A stretch of DNA of 64,000 bases. It comes from Elusimicrobiota bacterium (GTDB lineage: Bacteria; Elusimicrobiota; Elusimicrobia; UBA1565; UBA9628). Positions 31,763 through 40,366 of this stretch are shown piece after piece (the stretch's first letter is position 1; the number at the start of each line of letters is the position of its first letter). The stretch covers positions 52,046-116,045 of the forward strand of contig PLZD01000058.1 of the NCBI GenBank assembly GCA_003151975.1, in the 5' to 3' direction. The position numbers and the translations under genes are program-made. Below the pieces are notes generated by a model. The model was not told the DNA's origin and ran no database searches. It saw only the letters and a program-made list of their open reading frames with translations.

Positions 31763-33300
31763 GGCTTGGCCGGCGGCGCTGGATTGGGCGAGGCCGTCGT
31801 GTCGAGCTTCTCCAAACGGCTCGAGGCTTTCTTAGCTTGCTTGGCGCCCGGGAAATTCGCCGCGAGTTCCTTATATAGCGCGATCGCCTGCTGATCGTCC
31901 TTGAGATCTTCCTCGGCGGTCGTGGCCGCGTTCCAAAGCTCTTCGGGAGCTTCTTTGGCCGAAGCGTAGTTCTTGGCGATGCTGTGGCGGATCTCGACTT
32001 CCTGCTTGAAGTCCTTGAGATCCTTGCGCGCGATGGTAGCCGCGTCCTGCAAAGCGGCCACACCCGCGGTCGGGAACATCTCGGCCAGGCGCTGGTCGGT
32101 CTTGATCGCGTCCTGAGGCGCCTTCAAGCGCTCGCGCTGCAGAGACGCTTCATCTCGTAACGCCGAGAGGGCTCCGTCGGTCTTCGGGAACAACTTGACG
32201 ATCTTTTCGTCGATCTCGACGGCGAGCTGGTACTGCCTGAGCTTGTCGGAGTACAAACCCGCCGAGCGCTGCAAAGAAGGCAGGACCTCGGGCGAGCTCG
32301 GGTATTTCTCGACGACGTCGGCGAAAGCCTCGACGGCCTTCTTGTAGTCCTTGATATTGTCGGCGTAGAGCGCGCCGACGGCGAACTGCGTCTTCGGGCG
32401 CAAGGCGCTCTCGGGATGGACCGCGAGCAGTTCCTCGTAGGCAACGAGAGCGGAGGCGGGTTGATTGGCTTTCTCGTGCAGCTGGCCGAGGCTCCACTGC
32501 ATCTTGTCGGCGCCGGCGTAATCGGGGAAGCGCGCCTCAAAATGGTGGATCATGTCGACGGAGGCGTCGTACATGTTGTCTTCCATGCCGGCGCCGAGGT
32601 TCTCGGCCAGCGATGCCAGGCGCTCGGTCTTGTCGTCGGATTTCGGCGCCTTGGCGAGCGCCTCCTCGGCGGGCTTGAATTTCCGCGAGAACTTCTTTCC
32701 GGCGCCGTCCAGGAAATCGGAGCGCGCCTTCATGGCGTACTTGGACTCGGGATACTCGTAGGCCAGGCGCAGCAGATCGACGAGGCCGCCTTTGACGTCG
32801 CCGCGCTTTTGGCGCAGGCCGGCCAGAAGATACAGCGCGTCGGGCCGCATCGAAGCGTCTCGGTACTTCTCGATGAAAACCTTAAGATGCTCGATGACGC
32901 CGTCCTGGATCTCGCCGTCGGCGCTCTGCGCGCGCGCGCTGAGGTACTTCCATTCGGCCTGCAGGCGTTCCTCGGGCGAGAGCGGCGAGGGTGCGGGTTT
33001 CTCCTCGGCCTTCGGAGCCTCCACGGCCGTTTCTTTCTTTTTTTCCGCCGGCTTAGGCGCTTCCTTTTTCTTTTCTTCTTTCGGAGCTTCGGCCTTTTTC
33101 TCCTGGGGCTTCGGCTCTTCCTTCGCCGCCTCGGCTTTCGGCTCTTCTTTGGCGGGCGCTGCGGGCTCGGCCGCGGGCTCGGCTTTCGCGGGAGCTTCCG
33201 CCGCCGGCGCTTCGGCCGGCGGGGCGGCCTTGGGCTCATCCTCGGCAAAGGCGACCGCTCCCGCAAGACACAACGCCGCGAATATCGTCAGAGCTTTCAT
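31759..33300 (-). CDS. exported TPR-repeat protein with Ala/Glu/Lys/Pro-rich linker
   Basis: 513 residues. Signal peptide (ALTIFAALCLAGAVAFA) followed by a low-complexity segment (about 20-105) of alternating A, E, K and P, then many tetratricopeptide-like helices (about 110-490; for example DYAGADKMQWSLGQLHEKANQPASALVAYEELL). The disordered linker could span peptidoglycan, as in TolA or YbgF-like proteins. Function unknown; a scaffold in the periplasm is plausible. Preceded 9 bases by the cystathionine beta-synthase gene. Confidence 0.8.
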   Translation of the reverse strand: MKALTIFAALCLAGAVAFAEDEPKAAPPAEAPAAEAPAKAEPAAEPAAPAKEEPKAEAAKEEPKPQEKKAEAPKEEKKKEAPKPAEKKKETAVEAPKAEEKPAPSPLSPEERLQAEWKYLSARAQSADGEIQDGVIEHLKVFIEKYRDASMRPDALYLLAGLRQKRGDVKGGLVDLLRLAYEYPESKYAMKARSDFLDGAGKKFSRKFKPAEEALAKAPKSDDKTERLASLAENLGAGMEDNMYDASVDMIHHFEARFPDYAGADKMQWSLGQLHEKANQPASALVAYEELLAVHPESALRPKTQFAVGALYADNIKDYKKAVEAFADVVEKYPSSPEVLPSLQRSAGLYSDKLRQYQLAVEIDEKIVKLFPKTDGALSALRDEASLQRERLKAPQDAIKTDQRLAEMFPTAGVAALQDAATIARKDLKDFKQEVEIRHSIAKNYASAKEAPEELWNAATTAEEDLKDDQQAIALYKELAANFPGAKQAKKASSRLEKLDTTASPNPAPPAKP

Positions 33301-33309
33301 CGCAATCTC

Positions 33310-34719
33310 CTAGGCTTGGCCGTTCTGCGCCGACTTGTCGCCGGCGAATTTCGACACGGCGTTGAGAATGTCGTACTTGGTGATGATCTCGTAATTGGTT
33401 TTCGCCGTCTGCACGAGCACGGCGGGCCGCTCGGGCCGGATGAGGCGCATGATCGACTCGATGCGCGCCTCGGGGCTGACCACCGGCAGGGCCTCGCCCA
33501 TCGCCTCGCGCACGATCATCTTCTTGATCTCGCGGCCCTTGAGCATGAGGCCGAGGATGGCGTCCTCGTAGATCGCGCCGACGAGCTTCTTGCCCTCAAA
33601 TACTGGCAGCTGCGAGATGTCCTGCTTGCGCATCGCGTGCAGGGCGGCGATCAGCGTATCGGTCGTGCGCCCCTGGACGAGCTTGCGCTCCTTGCCGCCG
33701 CCGTAGTGCTTGGAGGCCAGCACGTCGCGCGCGTAGATGTGCAGCTCGGTCTCCTGGTACTGGTTTTCCTTCATCCACTCGTCGTTGTAGATCTTCGACA
33801 GATAGCGCATGCCGGTGTCGGGAAGCAGGATGACCATGAAATCCTTCTCGGACAGTTTCTCGGCGTATTTCAACGCCGCCCAAACCGCGGCGCCGCCCGA
33901 GCCCCCGGTCATCACGCCTTCCAGGCGCACGAGCCGGCGCGTCGCGACGAACGCGTCGCGGTCGGGGACCTGCAAAACGTCGTCGACGATCTTGAGGTTC
34001 ATCGTTCCTGGGAAGATGTCCTCGCCGATGCCCTCGATCACATAGGGATGGGCCTTGCCCACCTTGTTGAACTTGATCTTCTCGTAGTACAGCGAGCCGA
34101 TCGGGTCGGCGCCAATGATCTTGATCTTGGGGTTTTGTTCCTTAAGATACTTTCCCACGCCCGAGATCGTGCCGCCCGTGCCCATGCCCGCGACGAAATG
34201 CGTGATCTTGCCCAGGGTGTCCTTCCAGATCTCGGGGCCGGTGTATTTGTAGTGCGCGGCGGGGTTCTGCGGGTTCTCGTACTGGTTCGGGTAATACGCG
34301 TTGGGGATTTCCTTGGCGAGCTTGGCGGCGACCGAGTAGTAGCTGCGCGGGTCGGAGGGCTCGACGGCCGTGGGACAAACGATGACCTCGGCGCCCATGG
34401 CCTTGAGCAGGTTGATCTTCTCGCGGCTTTGCTTGTCGGTGATCGTGAAAATGAGCTTATAGCCGCGGATGGCCGCGACCAGCGCGAGGCCTATGCCGGT
34501 GTTGCCCGAGGTGCCCTCGATGATCGTACCGCCGGGCTTGAGCAGGCCGCGCCGTTCGGCGTCGTCGATCATGGTCGTGCCGATGCGGTCCTTGACCGAG
34601 CCGCCGGGATTGAAGAACTCGCACTTCAAATAAATCTTGGGCTTAAGGCCCTCGGCCATGCGGTTGAGGCGCACCATGGGCGTGTTGCCCATCGTCTCCA
34701 GAATGTTCTCGTAGAGCAT
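33310..34719 (-). CDS. cystathionine beta-synthase with C-terminal CBS domains
   Basis: 469 residues. The PLP domain (1 to about 320) carries NPGGSVKDR with the PLP lysine, EGTSGNTGIGLA and GMGTGGTISGVGKYL. Two CBS domains (about 335-460) at the C-terminus give the layout of cystathionine beta-synthase rather than plain cysteine synthase. It condenses serine (or O-acetylserine) with homocysteine. ATG 34719 has GGAGG upstream, and the gene follows recR by 1 base. Pairs with the gamma-lyase-like enzyme at 27338-28504 for reverse transsulfuration. Confidence 0.9.
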   Translation of the reverse strand: MLYENILETMGNTPMVRLNRMAEGLKPKIYLKCEFFNPGGSVKDRIGTTMIDDAERRGLLKPGGTIIEGTSGNTGIGLALVAAIRGYKLIFTITDKQSREKINLLKAMGAEVIVCPTAVEPSDPRSYYSVAAKLAKEIPNAYYPNQYENPQNPAAHYKYTGPEIWKDTLGKITHFVAGMGTGGTISGVGKYLKEQNPKIKIIGADPIGSLYYEKIKFNKVGKAHPYVIEGIGEDIFPGTMNLKIVDDVLQVPDRDAFVATRRLVRLEGVMTGGSGGAAVWAALKYAEKLSEKDFMVILLPDTGMRYLSKIYNDEWMKENQYQETELHIYARDVLASKHYGGGKERKLVQGRTTDTLIAALHAMRKQDISQLPVFEGKKLVGAIYEDAILGLMLKGREIKKMIVREAMGEALPVVSPEARIESIMRLIRPERPAVLVQTAKTNYEIITKYDILNAVSKFAGDKSAQNGQA

Positions 34720-34720
34720 C

Positions 34721-35317
34721 TTAAACCTCCGTTCTTCCGGTCAGGGCGTGCGAGAGCGTGCGTTCATCGATGTAGTCGAGGTCGCCGCCCATCGGCACGC
34801 CGTGCGCGATGCGCGTGATCTTGACCGTTCCGGCTTCCTTAAGCCGTTGGGTGAGATAAAGCGCGGTGGCCTCGCCCTCGGCATCGGGGTCGGTGGCCAG
34901 GACCACCTCGCGCAACGTGCCTTTGGCGGCCGCGACCCGCGCGAGCAGTTCCTTGATGCGCAAAGACTCCGGTCCGATGCCGTCCAGCGGCGAGAGCGCG
35001 CCGTGCAAAACATGGTAGAGCCCCTTGTAGCCCCGCGAGCGCTCAAGCGCCGTGACATCCTGCGGCTCGGATACGACGCACAGCAGTCCGCGATCGCGGT
35101 CGGTGTCCTTGCACAGCGCGCAGAGCTCTTGATCGGTCAAATCGAAGCATTGCTTGCAGGGCCGTATGGCGGCTTTGGCCTCGCGCACGGCCGCGATCAG
35201 ATTGTCGGCCTCGAAATCCGGCGCGCGCAGCAGGAAGATGGCCAGGCGCTCGGCCTGCTTGGGGCCGACGCCGGGCAGGCGCTTGAGGCTGGAAACCAGC
35301 TTCGCGAAACTCTTCAT
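34721..35317 (-). CDS. recR: recombination mediator protein RecR
   Basis: 198 residues. Helix-hairpin-helix (LVSSLKRLPGVGPKQAERLAIFLL), four-cysteine zinc finger (CKQCFDLTDQELCALC), Toprim domain (LLCVVSEPQDVTALERS...GYKGLYHVLHGALSPLDGIGPE...VVLATDPDAEGEATA) and a C-terminal Walker-B-like TRIAHGVPMGGDLDY. It loads RecA with RecO/RecF. Starts directly at the dnaX stop (TAGATG). The usual YbaB/EbfC gene between dnaX and recR is absent here. Confidence 0.97.
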   Translation of the reverse strand: MKSFAKLVSSLKRLPGVGPKQAERLAIFLLRAPDFEADNLIAAVREAKAAIRPCKQCFDLTDQELCALCKDTDRDRGLLCVVSEPQDVTALERSRGYKGLYHVLHGALSPLDGIGPESLRIKELLARVAAAKGTLREVVLATDPDAEGEATALYLTQRLKEAGTVKITRIAHGVPMGGDLDYIDERTLSHALTGRTEV

Positions 35318-36931
35318 CTAGGGCTTCTTAATGATCCGGACTTTGCCGCCCAGGATCTGCTGGGCTTTTTTGAGCGCCTCGGGAGAAGAAGCGGGCGTCT
35401 TTTCCGTCACGTCTTTCCAGGCCCCGCCCGGCTGAGCCGCGGGAGCATCCTCGTCGACAGGCGCCGGCGTCGGTGTGTGGCCAATTTGGCCCAACTCGAG
35501 CGAAATCTTAGTCGCCGCGCCTGTTAATGTGGCCACTTTGGCCTCAATCCAGGGCAGCGCCCTTTTGGCCTGATCCAGGTCGAATTGCTTGGCGAAAGCC
35601 AGCTTCCAGGGCCCCGTCTCGGGCGTGACGGCGCGGACCCGCTCGAGAGTCATGGCCAAGCCCGGCTTCTCCTGCTTGGCGGCGGAAAGAAAGCGCGCCC
35701 AGGCATTGCCCCCCGATGCCAGCGGAGCGGGCGCTTCACCCTCTTCCGGCTCAGGCTCATCATCGGCCGTGGCGGCCACCGGCGCGGCAGCCGGGGCGCT
35801 GGAGGCCAGCCGCTTTTCCAGAGCCTCCAAGCGGTTGGCCCAGGCCGTGAGGTCCCAGGCGGCTTCGAGGCAGGTGAACAGGCTCAGCTCCAAGGACAGC
35901 CTCGGCGAGTCGCCCCAGCGCAGCTCCTCGAGCGCGCGGTTCATGCGCTTGAGCAGAAAGCCCAGAGCCTCGGCGGTCATCGCCGACGACGCCTTGGCCC
36001 AGCTCGACGGTATTGGCGAAGGCAGGCCGAGCTTCGAAAGATAGAGCGCTTCTAGGGCGGCTCGCAAATCCTTCAGCAATTGAGCAGGCTCGACGCCCTC
36101 GTCGTAGACCTTCTGCAGCCACTGAGCCAATTGCTTGGCGTTTTTAGAGAAGAGCGATTCGGCCAAGCCCAACAGCATCTCTTGCGGGACGAAGCCGAAC
36201 ATCTCCCGAACGCTGGCCGCGGTGACCTTCTTGTCCGAGAACGAGCGGCACTGATCCAGCAGACTGACCGCGTCGCGCAGCGAGCCCTCGGCCGTGCGCG
36301 CGAGCAGTTCCAGCGCGTCGTCTTCGATGTCGATCTTCTCTTTCTTGGCCAGGGCGCCGAGATGCTCCTGAAGCAGCTCGACGGGAACTGGGCGGAACTT
36401 GAAGCGCTGGCAGCGCGAGGCGATGGTGGCCGGCACCTTGGCCGACTCGGTTGTGGCCAAAATGAACACAACGTGCGCGGGCGGCTCTTCCAGGGTTTTG
36501 AGCAGGGCGTTGAAGGCCGCCGTCGAGAGCATGTGCGCCTCGTCGATGATGAAGACCTTGTAGCGGTCCCGCGAGGGCGCCAAGGCGACGGTGTCGATGA
36601 TGACCTGCCGGACGTTGTCGACGCCGGTGTGCGAGGCGGCGTCCATCTCGAGCACATCCAGCGACGAGGAGGCCGTGATTTCCATGCACGGCTGGCACTC
36701 GCCGCACGGCTCGGGTGTGGGCCCCTTGACGCAGTTGAGGGCTTTGGCCAAAATGCGCGCCATCGTGGTTTTGCCGACGCCGCGCGGACCCGTAAAAAGG
36801 TAGGCGTGGGCTATTTTTTTTGACGCTATCGAATTCTTGATCGTGACCGCGACGGCCGGCTGGCCGAGCAGTTCCTCGAAGCCTTGCGGGCGGTATTTGC
36901 GCGCGAGAACGATATAGGCGGATTTTGGCAC
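35318..36931 (-). CDS. dnaX: DNA polymerase III subunits gamma/tau
   Basis: 537 residues. Clamp-loader ATPase: VLARKYRPQGFEELLGQ, Walker A GPRGVGKTT, zinc module (CVKGPTPEPCGECQPC), Walker B VFIIDEAHMLS, and SRC motif (ASRCQRFKFRPV). Domain III follows, then a Pro/Ala/Glu-rich linker (about 355-400) and a short tau-like C-terminal part. GTG start at 36931 with GGGAGA upstream, 10 bases after the DoxX gene. No slippery A-run was noticed, so a programmed frameshift product is not supported. Confidence 0.96.
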   Translation of the reverse strand: MPKSAYIVLARKYRPQGFEELLGQPAVAVTIKNSIASKKIAHAYLFTGPRGVGKTTMARILAKALNCVKGPTPEPCGECQPCMEITASSSLDVLEMDAASHTGVDNVRQVIIDTVALAPSRDRYKVFIIDEAHMLSTAAFNALLKTLEEPPAHVVFILATTESAKVPATIASRCQRFKFRPVPVELLQEHLGALAKKEKIDIEDDALELLARTAEGSLRDAVSLLDQCRSFSDKKVTAASVREMFGFVPQEMLLGLAESLFSKNAKQLAQWLQKVYDEGVEPAQLLKDLRAALEALYLSKLGLPSPIPSSWAKASSAMTAEALGFLLKRMNRALEELRWGDSPRLSLELSLFTCLEAAWDLTAWANRLEALEKRLASSAPAAAPVAATADDEPEPEEGEAPAPLASGGNAWARFLSAAKQEKPGLAMTLERVRAVTPETGPWKLAFAKQFDLDQAKRALPWIEAKVATLTGAATKISLELGQIGHTPTPAPVDEDAPAAQPGGAWKDVTEKTPASSPEALKKAQQILGGKVRIIKKP

Positions 36932-36940
36932 GGCGTCTCC

Positions 36941-37327
36941 CTAGGTCGAGCGCGAACGGCGCCCCTCGAGGCTCAAGGCCCCCGGCCCGAAGGCCAGGAC
37001 CTGCAAAAGGCCGCCGAGAATCGCGAGGTTCTTGAGCAAGTGGATGCGCTGCTCGGGGCCCGTGTGGAAGATCCAGGTCGCCATGATCAGGAAGGCCGAC
37101 AGCGCCGCCGCGCCCCAGCGCGCGTGAAAGCCCAGGATCAGCGAGATGCCGCCCAAGGCCTCGACGGCGGCGGCCAAGGCGCAGAGCAGCACCGCCCAAG
37201 GAACGCCGTGGCTTTCCATGTACTTGACCGTGTCGGAGAAATCGGTGATCTTGCCGAAGGCCGAGGACAGGAAGATGATCGCGATCAGCAAACGCCCCGC
37301 CAGAGCGAGGATGTCCTCGTGGTCCAC
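36941..37327 (-). CDS. DoxX-family membrane protein
   Basis: 128 residues with four transmembrane helices. The DoxX pattern is GRLLIAIIFLSSAFGKITDF near the N-terminus and AAAVEALGGISLILGFHARWGA in the middle. Family members are quinone-linked or redox-related small membrane proteins of uncertain role. GTG 37327 is chosen because TATTCT ends exactly 6 bases upstream; an ATG at 37363 would overlap the divergent gene. First gene of the dnaX-recR train. Confidence 0.85.
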   Translation of the reverse strand: MDHEDILALAGRLLIAIIFLSSAFGKITDFSDTVKYMESHGVPWAVLLCALAAAVEALGGISLILGFHARWGAAALSAFLIMATWIFHTGPEQRIHLLKNLAILGGLLQVLAFGPGALSLEGRRSRST

Positions 37328-37333
37328 GCAGGC

Positions 37334-37339
37334 AGAATA
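37334..37339 (-). promoter_or_regulatory. -10 element heading the DoxX-dnaX gene train, leaderless geometry
   Basis: TATTCT on the minus strand (37339-37334), six bases before GTG 37327. TTGATG at 37363-37358 is a possible -35 with an 18-base spacer. Confidence 0.55.
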
Positions 37340-37350
37340 CCACAAAGTGA

Positions 37351-37356
37351 TATACT
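37351..37356 (+). promoter_or_regulatory. extended -10 promoter, leaderless geometry
   Basis: TGATATACT with TATACT at 37351-37356 and six bases to ATG 37363. It is divergent from and interleaved with the DoxX promoter: the two -10 boxes lie 11 bases apart. Confidence 0.55.
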
Positions 37357-37362
37357 CCATCA

Positions 37363-38010
37363 ATGCGCGGGACGGCGGTCCTTCTCGTTTTATTTTCGGC
37401 GGCAGCGCCCTGCTTTGCCGCCGATGCCGCGGCGCCCAGCCTCTGGCAGGAGATGTACGTCTGGGACGCGCTGCTGACCGCGCGCGACAAGGCGGCGCGC
37501 GCGCAAAGCGACCCCGCGCTGATCCCGGTCATGAAGTCCATCGCGGGCCAGGTCGCCCAGCAGGTCGCCAACCTCGCGCAGATCGACGCGTACGTCAAAG
37601 CCCAGCAGGACAACCTGCGCTACGCGTTCAGCCAGGAAGATCCCGGCGGCAGCCTCGACACGATCGGCGCCAACTTCGACACGCTGGCCAAGGGCGCCGA
37701 CCAAATCCGCAACAACCTTTATTTCCTGACGGTGCGCTGCCGCATCGCGTCCTCCCAGGCGTTATCAGATCCCGAGATGTACCAGGCCGCCCTGCTGATC
37801 TTGGGCCAGGTCCAGCAATTGCAGCTGCGGCTCAACGCTTTATATCTTGACGCCAACGACGCGCACAAGCTCGTCGGCGAGAATTCCTGGGCGACCGACA
37901 AGGAGTTCCGCCACCGCTCGGACTACCTCATGAGAACCGTCGTGCGCGTGCAGGACTCGGTGTTCGCTGTCTACAACTCGGGCTACGAGCTCGCGATGCG
38001 CGCGCGCTAG
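37363..38010 (+). CDS. secreted helical protein of unknown function
   Basis: 215 residues. Signal peptide MRGTAVLLVLFSAAAPCFA, then a mostly alpha-helical mature part with regular Ala, Gln and Leu spacing, no cysteine pair and no known motif. Probably periplasmic. It has its own promoter and is followed by 158 bases before the next start, so it is likely monocistronic. Confidence 0.7.
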   Translation: MRGTAVLLVLFSAAAPCFAADAAAPSLWQEMYVWDALLTARDKAARAQSDPALIPVMKSIAGQVAQQVANLAQIDAYVKAQQDNLRYAFSQEDPGGSLDTIGANFDTLAKGADQIRNNLYFLTVRCRIASSQALSDPEMYQAALLILGQVQQLQLRLNALYLDANDAHKLVGENSWATDKEFRHRSDYLMRTVVRVQDSVFAVYNSGYELAMRAR

Positions 38011-38132
38011 CTCGGCACGCAGCGCCTGCCGCTTACCGCGTTGTCCTCTCAAAAGATTGGCTACTTTTCCCGCCATATGGCTATTAAAGTCGACGATATT
38101 CGCGGGGATGAACCCGCCTGACAGCGGCATCC

Positions 38133-38161
38133 TTGCACGCCGCGACGCCAGACGCTATACT
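38133..38161 (+). promoter_or_regulatory. sigma70 promoter, near-leaderless geometry
   Basis: TTGCAC (38133-38138), 17 bases, TATACT (38156-38161), seven bases, ATG 38169. The stretch 38011-38132 upstream holds no other feature that I can identify. Confidence 0.7.
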
Positions 38162-38168
38162 GACAGAG

Positions 38169-39197
38169 ATGCGCGCCGCTTCACCGACGACGTCCTGGCT
38201 GATCAGCCCGAAAGCCGACATCCTTTTTATCGCCAACGCGACCTGGCCGCTGTTCGCGCTGCTGTTGTGGCTCAACAAGTACGCCTGGCACATGGACATC
38301 GACCTCTACTTGATGTTCGTGATCGGCACGCCGCACCGCTGGGTCACCTTGCCATTGGTGGGCATGGACAAGGAGCGGCTCAAGTCGAATTGGCCGACCT
38401 TGGCGTTCGTCGGCGTCGCCACGACCGCGGCGTTCTTCGCGATCTTGGGGCGCACGCACGACATCCGCCTGATGATCCTGCTCGCTTATCTTTGGAATCT
38501 TTGGCACGTCGCCGCGCAGAACGCGGGTGTCGTGCGCATCTACGGCATCAACGGCCAGCCCGAAAAGCGCGCGTCGGGCACGCTGGAAAAATGGCTGCTG
38601 CGGACCTTCATGCTCTACGCGTTTCTGCGCGTCGGCAGCCTCGGCGTCGACTACCAAAACTCGATCCCTTTGGTCGGCTACATCACGCGCTTCAGCGTGC
38701 ACGCCGGAACCTACGACTGGTTTTCCCTGCTGATTCCGATTTTCCTTTTCATTCGCGAAGCGCGCGGCTACGACCCGCGCCTGCACCCGAAATACATCCA
38801 TCTTTCGAGCGTTCTGCTTAACTATTCCGCGATGATCGTGCTCTGTCACCTTCACAAGCCGGGCTTGGTGCTCGCCGTGGCGGCTTCCAACGCCTTGTTC
38901 CACGCGACCGAGTACTACGGCATACTGACTTGGATGGTCAGCCGCCGCGCCGACCCGGGCAAGGCGTGGTTTCTTCCCGGCCTGCTCAAGCACTGGACCG
39001 TCACCTTGATCGTGTTCCTCTACGGCATGGCGGCGCTGAGCTACGTGCTCGTCATGCGCTTTACTTATTTCTGGATGGTCGCCAATACTTTGGTCGCGTG
39101 CCTGCACTACGCCTATGACGGCGTCATCTGGAAGATGCCGGCCGTCTTCAAGCGCGCTCCGGCGGCGGCGCCGGCCGGGCTCGCGGCGGCCGCGTAG
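38169..39197 (+). CDS. polytopic membrane protein with conserved-looking histidines, unknown
   Basis: 342 residues, about nine transmembrane helices. Histidines lie in helix-border motifs: GTPHRW, WNLWHVAAQN, LFHATEYYGI and CLHYAYDGVIW. Such spacing recalls membrane di-metal or heme enzymes, but I cannot name a family. The ATG at 38169 follows a 17-spaced promoter, so upstream in-frame TTG 38133 is rejected. An alpha/beta hydrolase gene starts 1 base after its stop. Confidence 0.75.
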   Translation: MRAASPTTSWLISPKADILFIANATWPLFALLLWLNKYAWHMDIDLYLMFVIGTPHRWVTLPLVGMDKERLKSNWPTLAFVGVATTAAFFAILGRTHDIRLMILLAYLWNLWHVAAQNAGVVRIYGINGQPEKRASGTLEKWLLRTFMLYAFLRVGSLGVDYQNSIPLVGYITRFSVHAGTYDWFSLLIPIFLFIREARGYDPRLHPKYIHLSSVLLNYSAMIVLCHLHKPGLVLAVAASNALFHATEYYGILTWMVSRRADPGKAWFLPGLLKHWTVTLIVFLYGMAALSYVLVMRFTYFWMVANTLVACLHYAYDGVIWKMPAVFKRAPAAAPAGLAAAA

Positions 39198-39198
39198 A

Positions 39199-39888
39199 AT
39201 GAACCTCCTCGCCTCGCTTTTTCTTGCCTCGGCCTTCGCGCTCTCGCCGGCCCAGCCCTGGGGAATGAACTTCAAGACGAAGGACGGCTGGGAGATCGCG
39301 GCCCTCTACCACTCATCATTAAAAAGCAAGCCGATGGTCATCCTCGTGCACGGCGTCGCGGCCGGCAAGGGCGAGTGGCAGAAGCTCTGCGCGGCGCTCT
39401 GGAAGATGGGTTACGGGACTTTGGCCATCGACCTGCGCGGACACGGCGAGAGCGTCATGAAAGGAAAGACGAAGTCTACTTTCCAGGACTTCGACCGGAC
39501 CGGCGAATGGCCTCGCGCCGAGGAGGACATCCACGCGGCCATCAGATTTCTCGAGGGCCGAGGAGTCGCGCCCTCGCGGATCGGCCTGGTCGGCGGCTCG
39601 ATCGGCGCCAACCTCGTTTCGCAAGCCGCGGCCAAGGAAAAAATTCGTTGGGTGATCCTGCTTTCACCCGGCGAAAATTACCGCGGCGTGGGAATCGCCG
39701 ATCTCTCCGGCCGCAAGGCCGTGGTCGCCGCCTCGCCGGGCGACGCCTACGCGCATCAGACTTCGGTGAGTCTCGCGATGCAGCCCAATGGTCCGGTATT
39801 CCTCGAGGCCAAGCAAGGCCACGGCGCGCAATTGATCGACGATCCGGAGTTCCTGGCGAAGCTGCTGGACTGGATTAAGAAGAACTAA
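39199..39888 (+). CDS. exported alpha/beta-hydrolase
   Basis: 229 residues with a probable signal peptide (MNLLASLFLASAFALS). The fold is shown by VILVHGVAAGKGEWQKL (oxyanion region), AIDLRGHGES, the nucleophile elbow GGSIGANL, and a late His in KQGHGAQLI. An acidic residue in VVAASPGDAYAH fits the triad. Substrate unknown. Starts 1 base after the preceding membrane protein, so they are co-expressed. Its end abuts the convergent CAP_ED gene. Confidence 0.85.
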   Translation: MNLLASLFLASAFALSPAQPWGMNFKTKDGWEIAALYHSSLKSKPMVILVHGVAAGKGEWQKLCAALWKMGYGTLAIDLRGHGESVMKGKTKSTFQDFDRTGEWPRAEEDIHAAIRFLEGRGVAPSRIGLVGGSIGANLVSQAAAKEKIRWVILLSPGENYRGVGIADLSGRKAVVAASPGDAYAHQTSVSLAMQPNGPVFLEAKQGHGAQLIDDPEFLAKLLDWIKKN

Positions 39889-40329
39889 CTAGGCGGCAAC
39901 GAGTTCGGAGTTCTTCTTCTTGCGGCTCGCGATGAGAGCCAGCGCGCGGACGCGCAGGTCGGGGTTCTCGTGGAAGATGATCTCGAGGGCTTCCTGCGGG
40001 ATCACGAAGACCAGCGTTCCGCCCTCGTCGGAGCGCACGGTGGCGCCCGCCGTGCCCATCTCCACGATCGAGGTCTCCCCGAAAACCTCGCCCGGCCCGA
40101 GGATCGCGGCCTGGACGGGAATCTTGCCGCCCTTGGCGGGCCGCACCCAGACCGAGACCTTGCCCGACGCCACGACATAAAGGCCGTCGACCGTCGTGCC
40201 GCGGAAGAGCACGGTCTGGCCTTGCGCGAAGCTCTTCTGCTCGGTCACGATCGCAAGCTGGTTCGCTTGCTCGGGCGTCAAGCCCGTCAAGAACGGGACC
40301 TTCGACTGCAGGAATTCCGTGACAGTCAT
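39889..40329 (-). CDS. cyclic nucleotide-binding (CAP_ED) domain protein without DNA-binding domain
   Basis: 146 residues consisting of one cNMP-binding domain: FAQGQTVLFRGTTVDGLYVVASGKVSVWV then LGPGEVFGETSIVEMGTAGATVRSDEGG, the phosphate-binding cassette being GEVFGETSIVEMGTAGATV. The usual Arg in RxAxV is replaced by GATV, so cAMP binding is uncertain. No C-terminal HTH, so it is not a CRP-type regulator. The start is ATG 40329; a TTG at 40335 is in frame and also close to the TATACT at 40340-40345. Confidence 0.85.
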   Translation of the reverse strand: MTVTEFLQSKVPFLTGLTPEQANQLAIVTEQKSFAQGQTVLFRGTTVDGLYVVASGKVSVWVRPAKGGKIPVQAAILGPGEVFGETSIVEMGTAGATVRSDEGGTLVFVIPQEALEIIFHENPDLRVRALALIASRKKKNSELVAA

Positions 40330-40339
40330 ACTCAATTAC

Positions 40340-40345
40340 AGTATA
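40340..40345 (-). promoter_or_regulatory. extended -10 promoter of the CAP_ED gene
   Basis: TGATATACT on the minus strand, TATACT at 40345-40340. The predicted transcript start is 4-5 bases before ATG 40329. Confidence 0.5.
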
Positions 40346-40366
40346 TCACCGAACGCCCCCGACGGC

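Noticed and set aside
32416-34818. 800-codon plus-strand open frame antisense to the TPR protein and cystathionine beta-synthase genes
   Set aside because: The opposite strand encodes recognisable domains, while this translation is biased low-complexity.
35318-36931. Programmed frameshift in dnaX
   Set aside because: No A-rich slippery heptamer with downstream hairpin was noticed, and the single frame is complete.
38133-38168. Upstream TTG start for the membrane protein at 38169
   Set aside because: The TTG is itself the -35 box of a 17-spaced promoter, so it lies before the transcript start.
39195-39200. TAGAAT immediately before ATG 39199 read as a -10 box
   Set aside because: It consists of the stop codon of the upstream gene plus the start codon itself; no room for promoter spacing. 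The gene is operon-internal.
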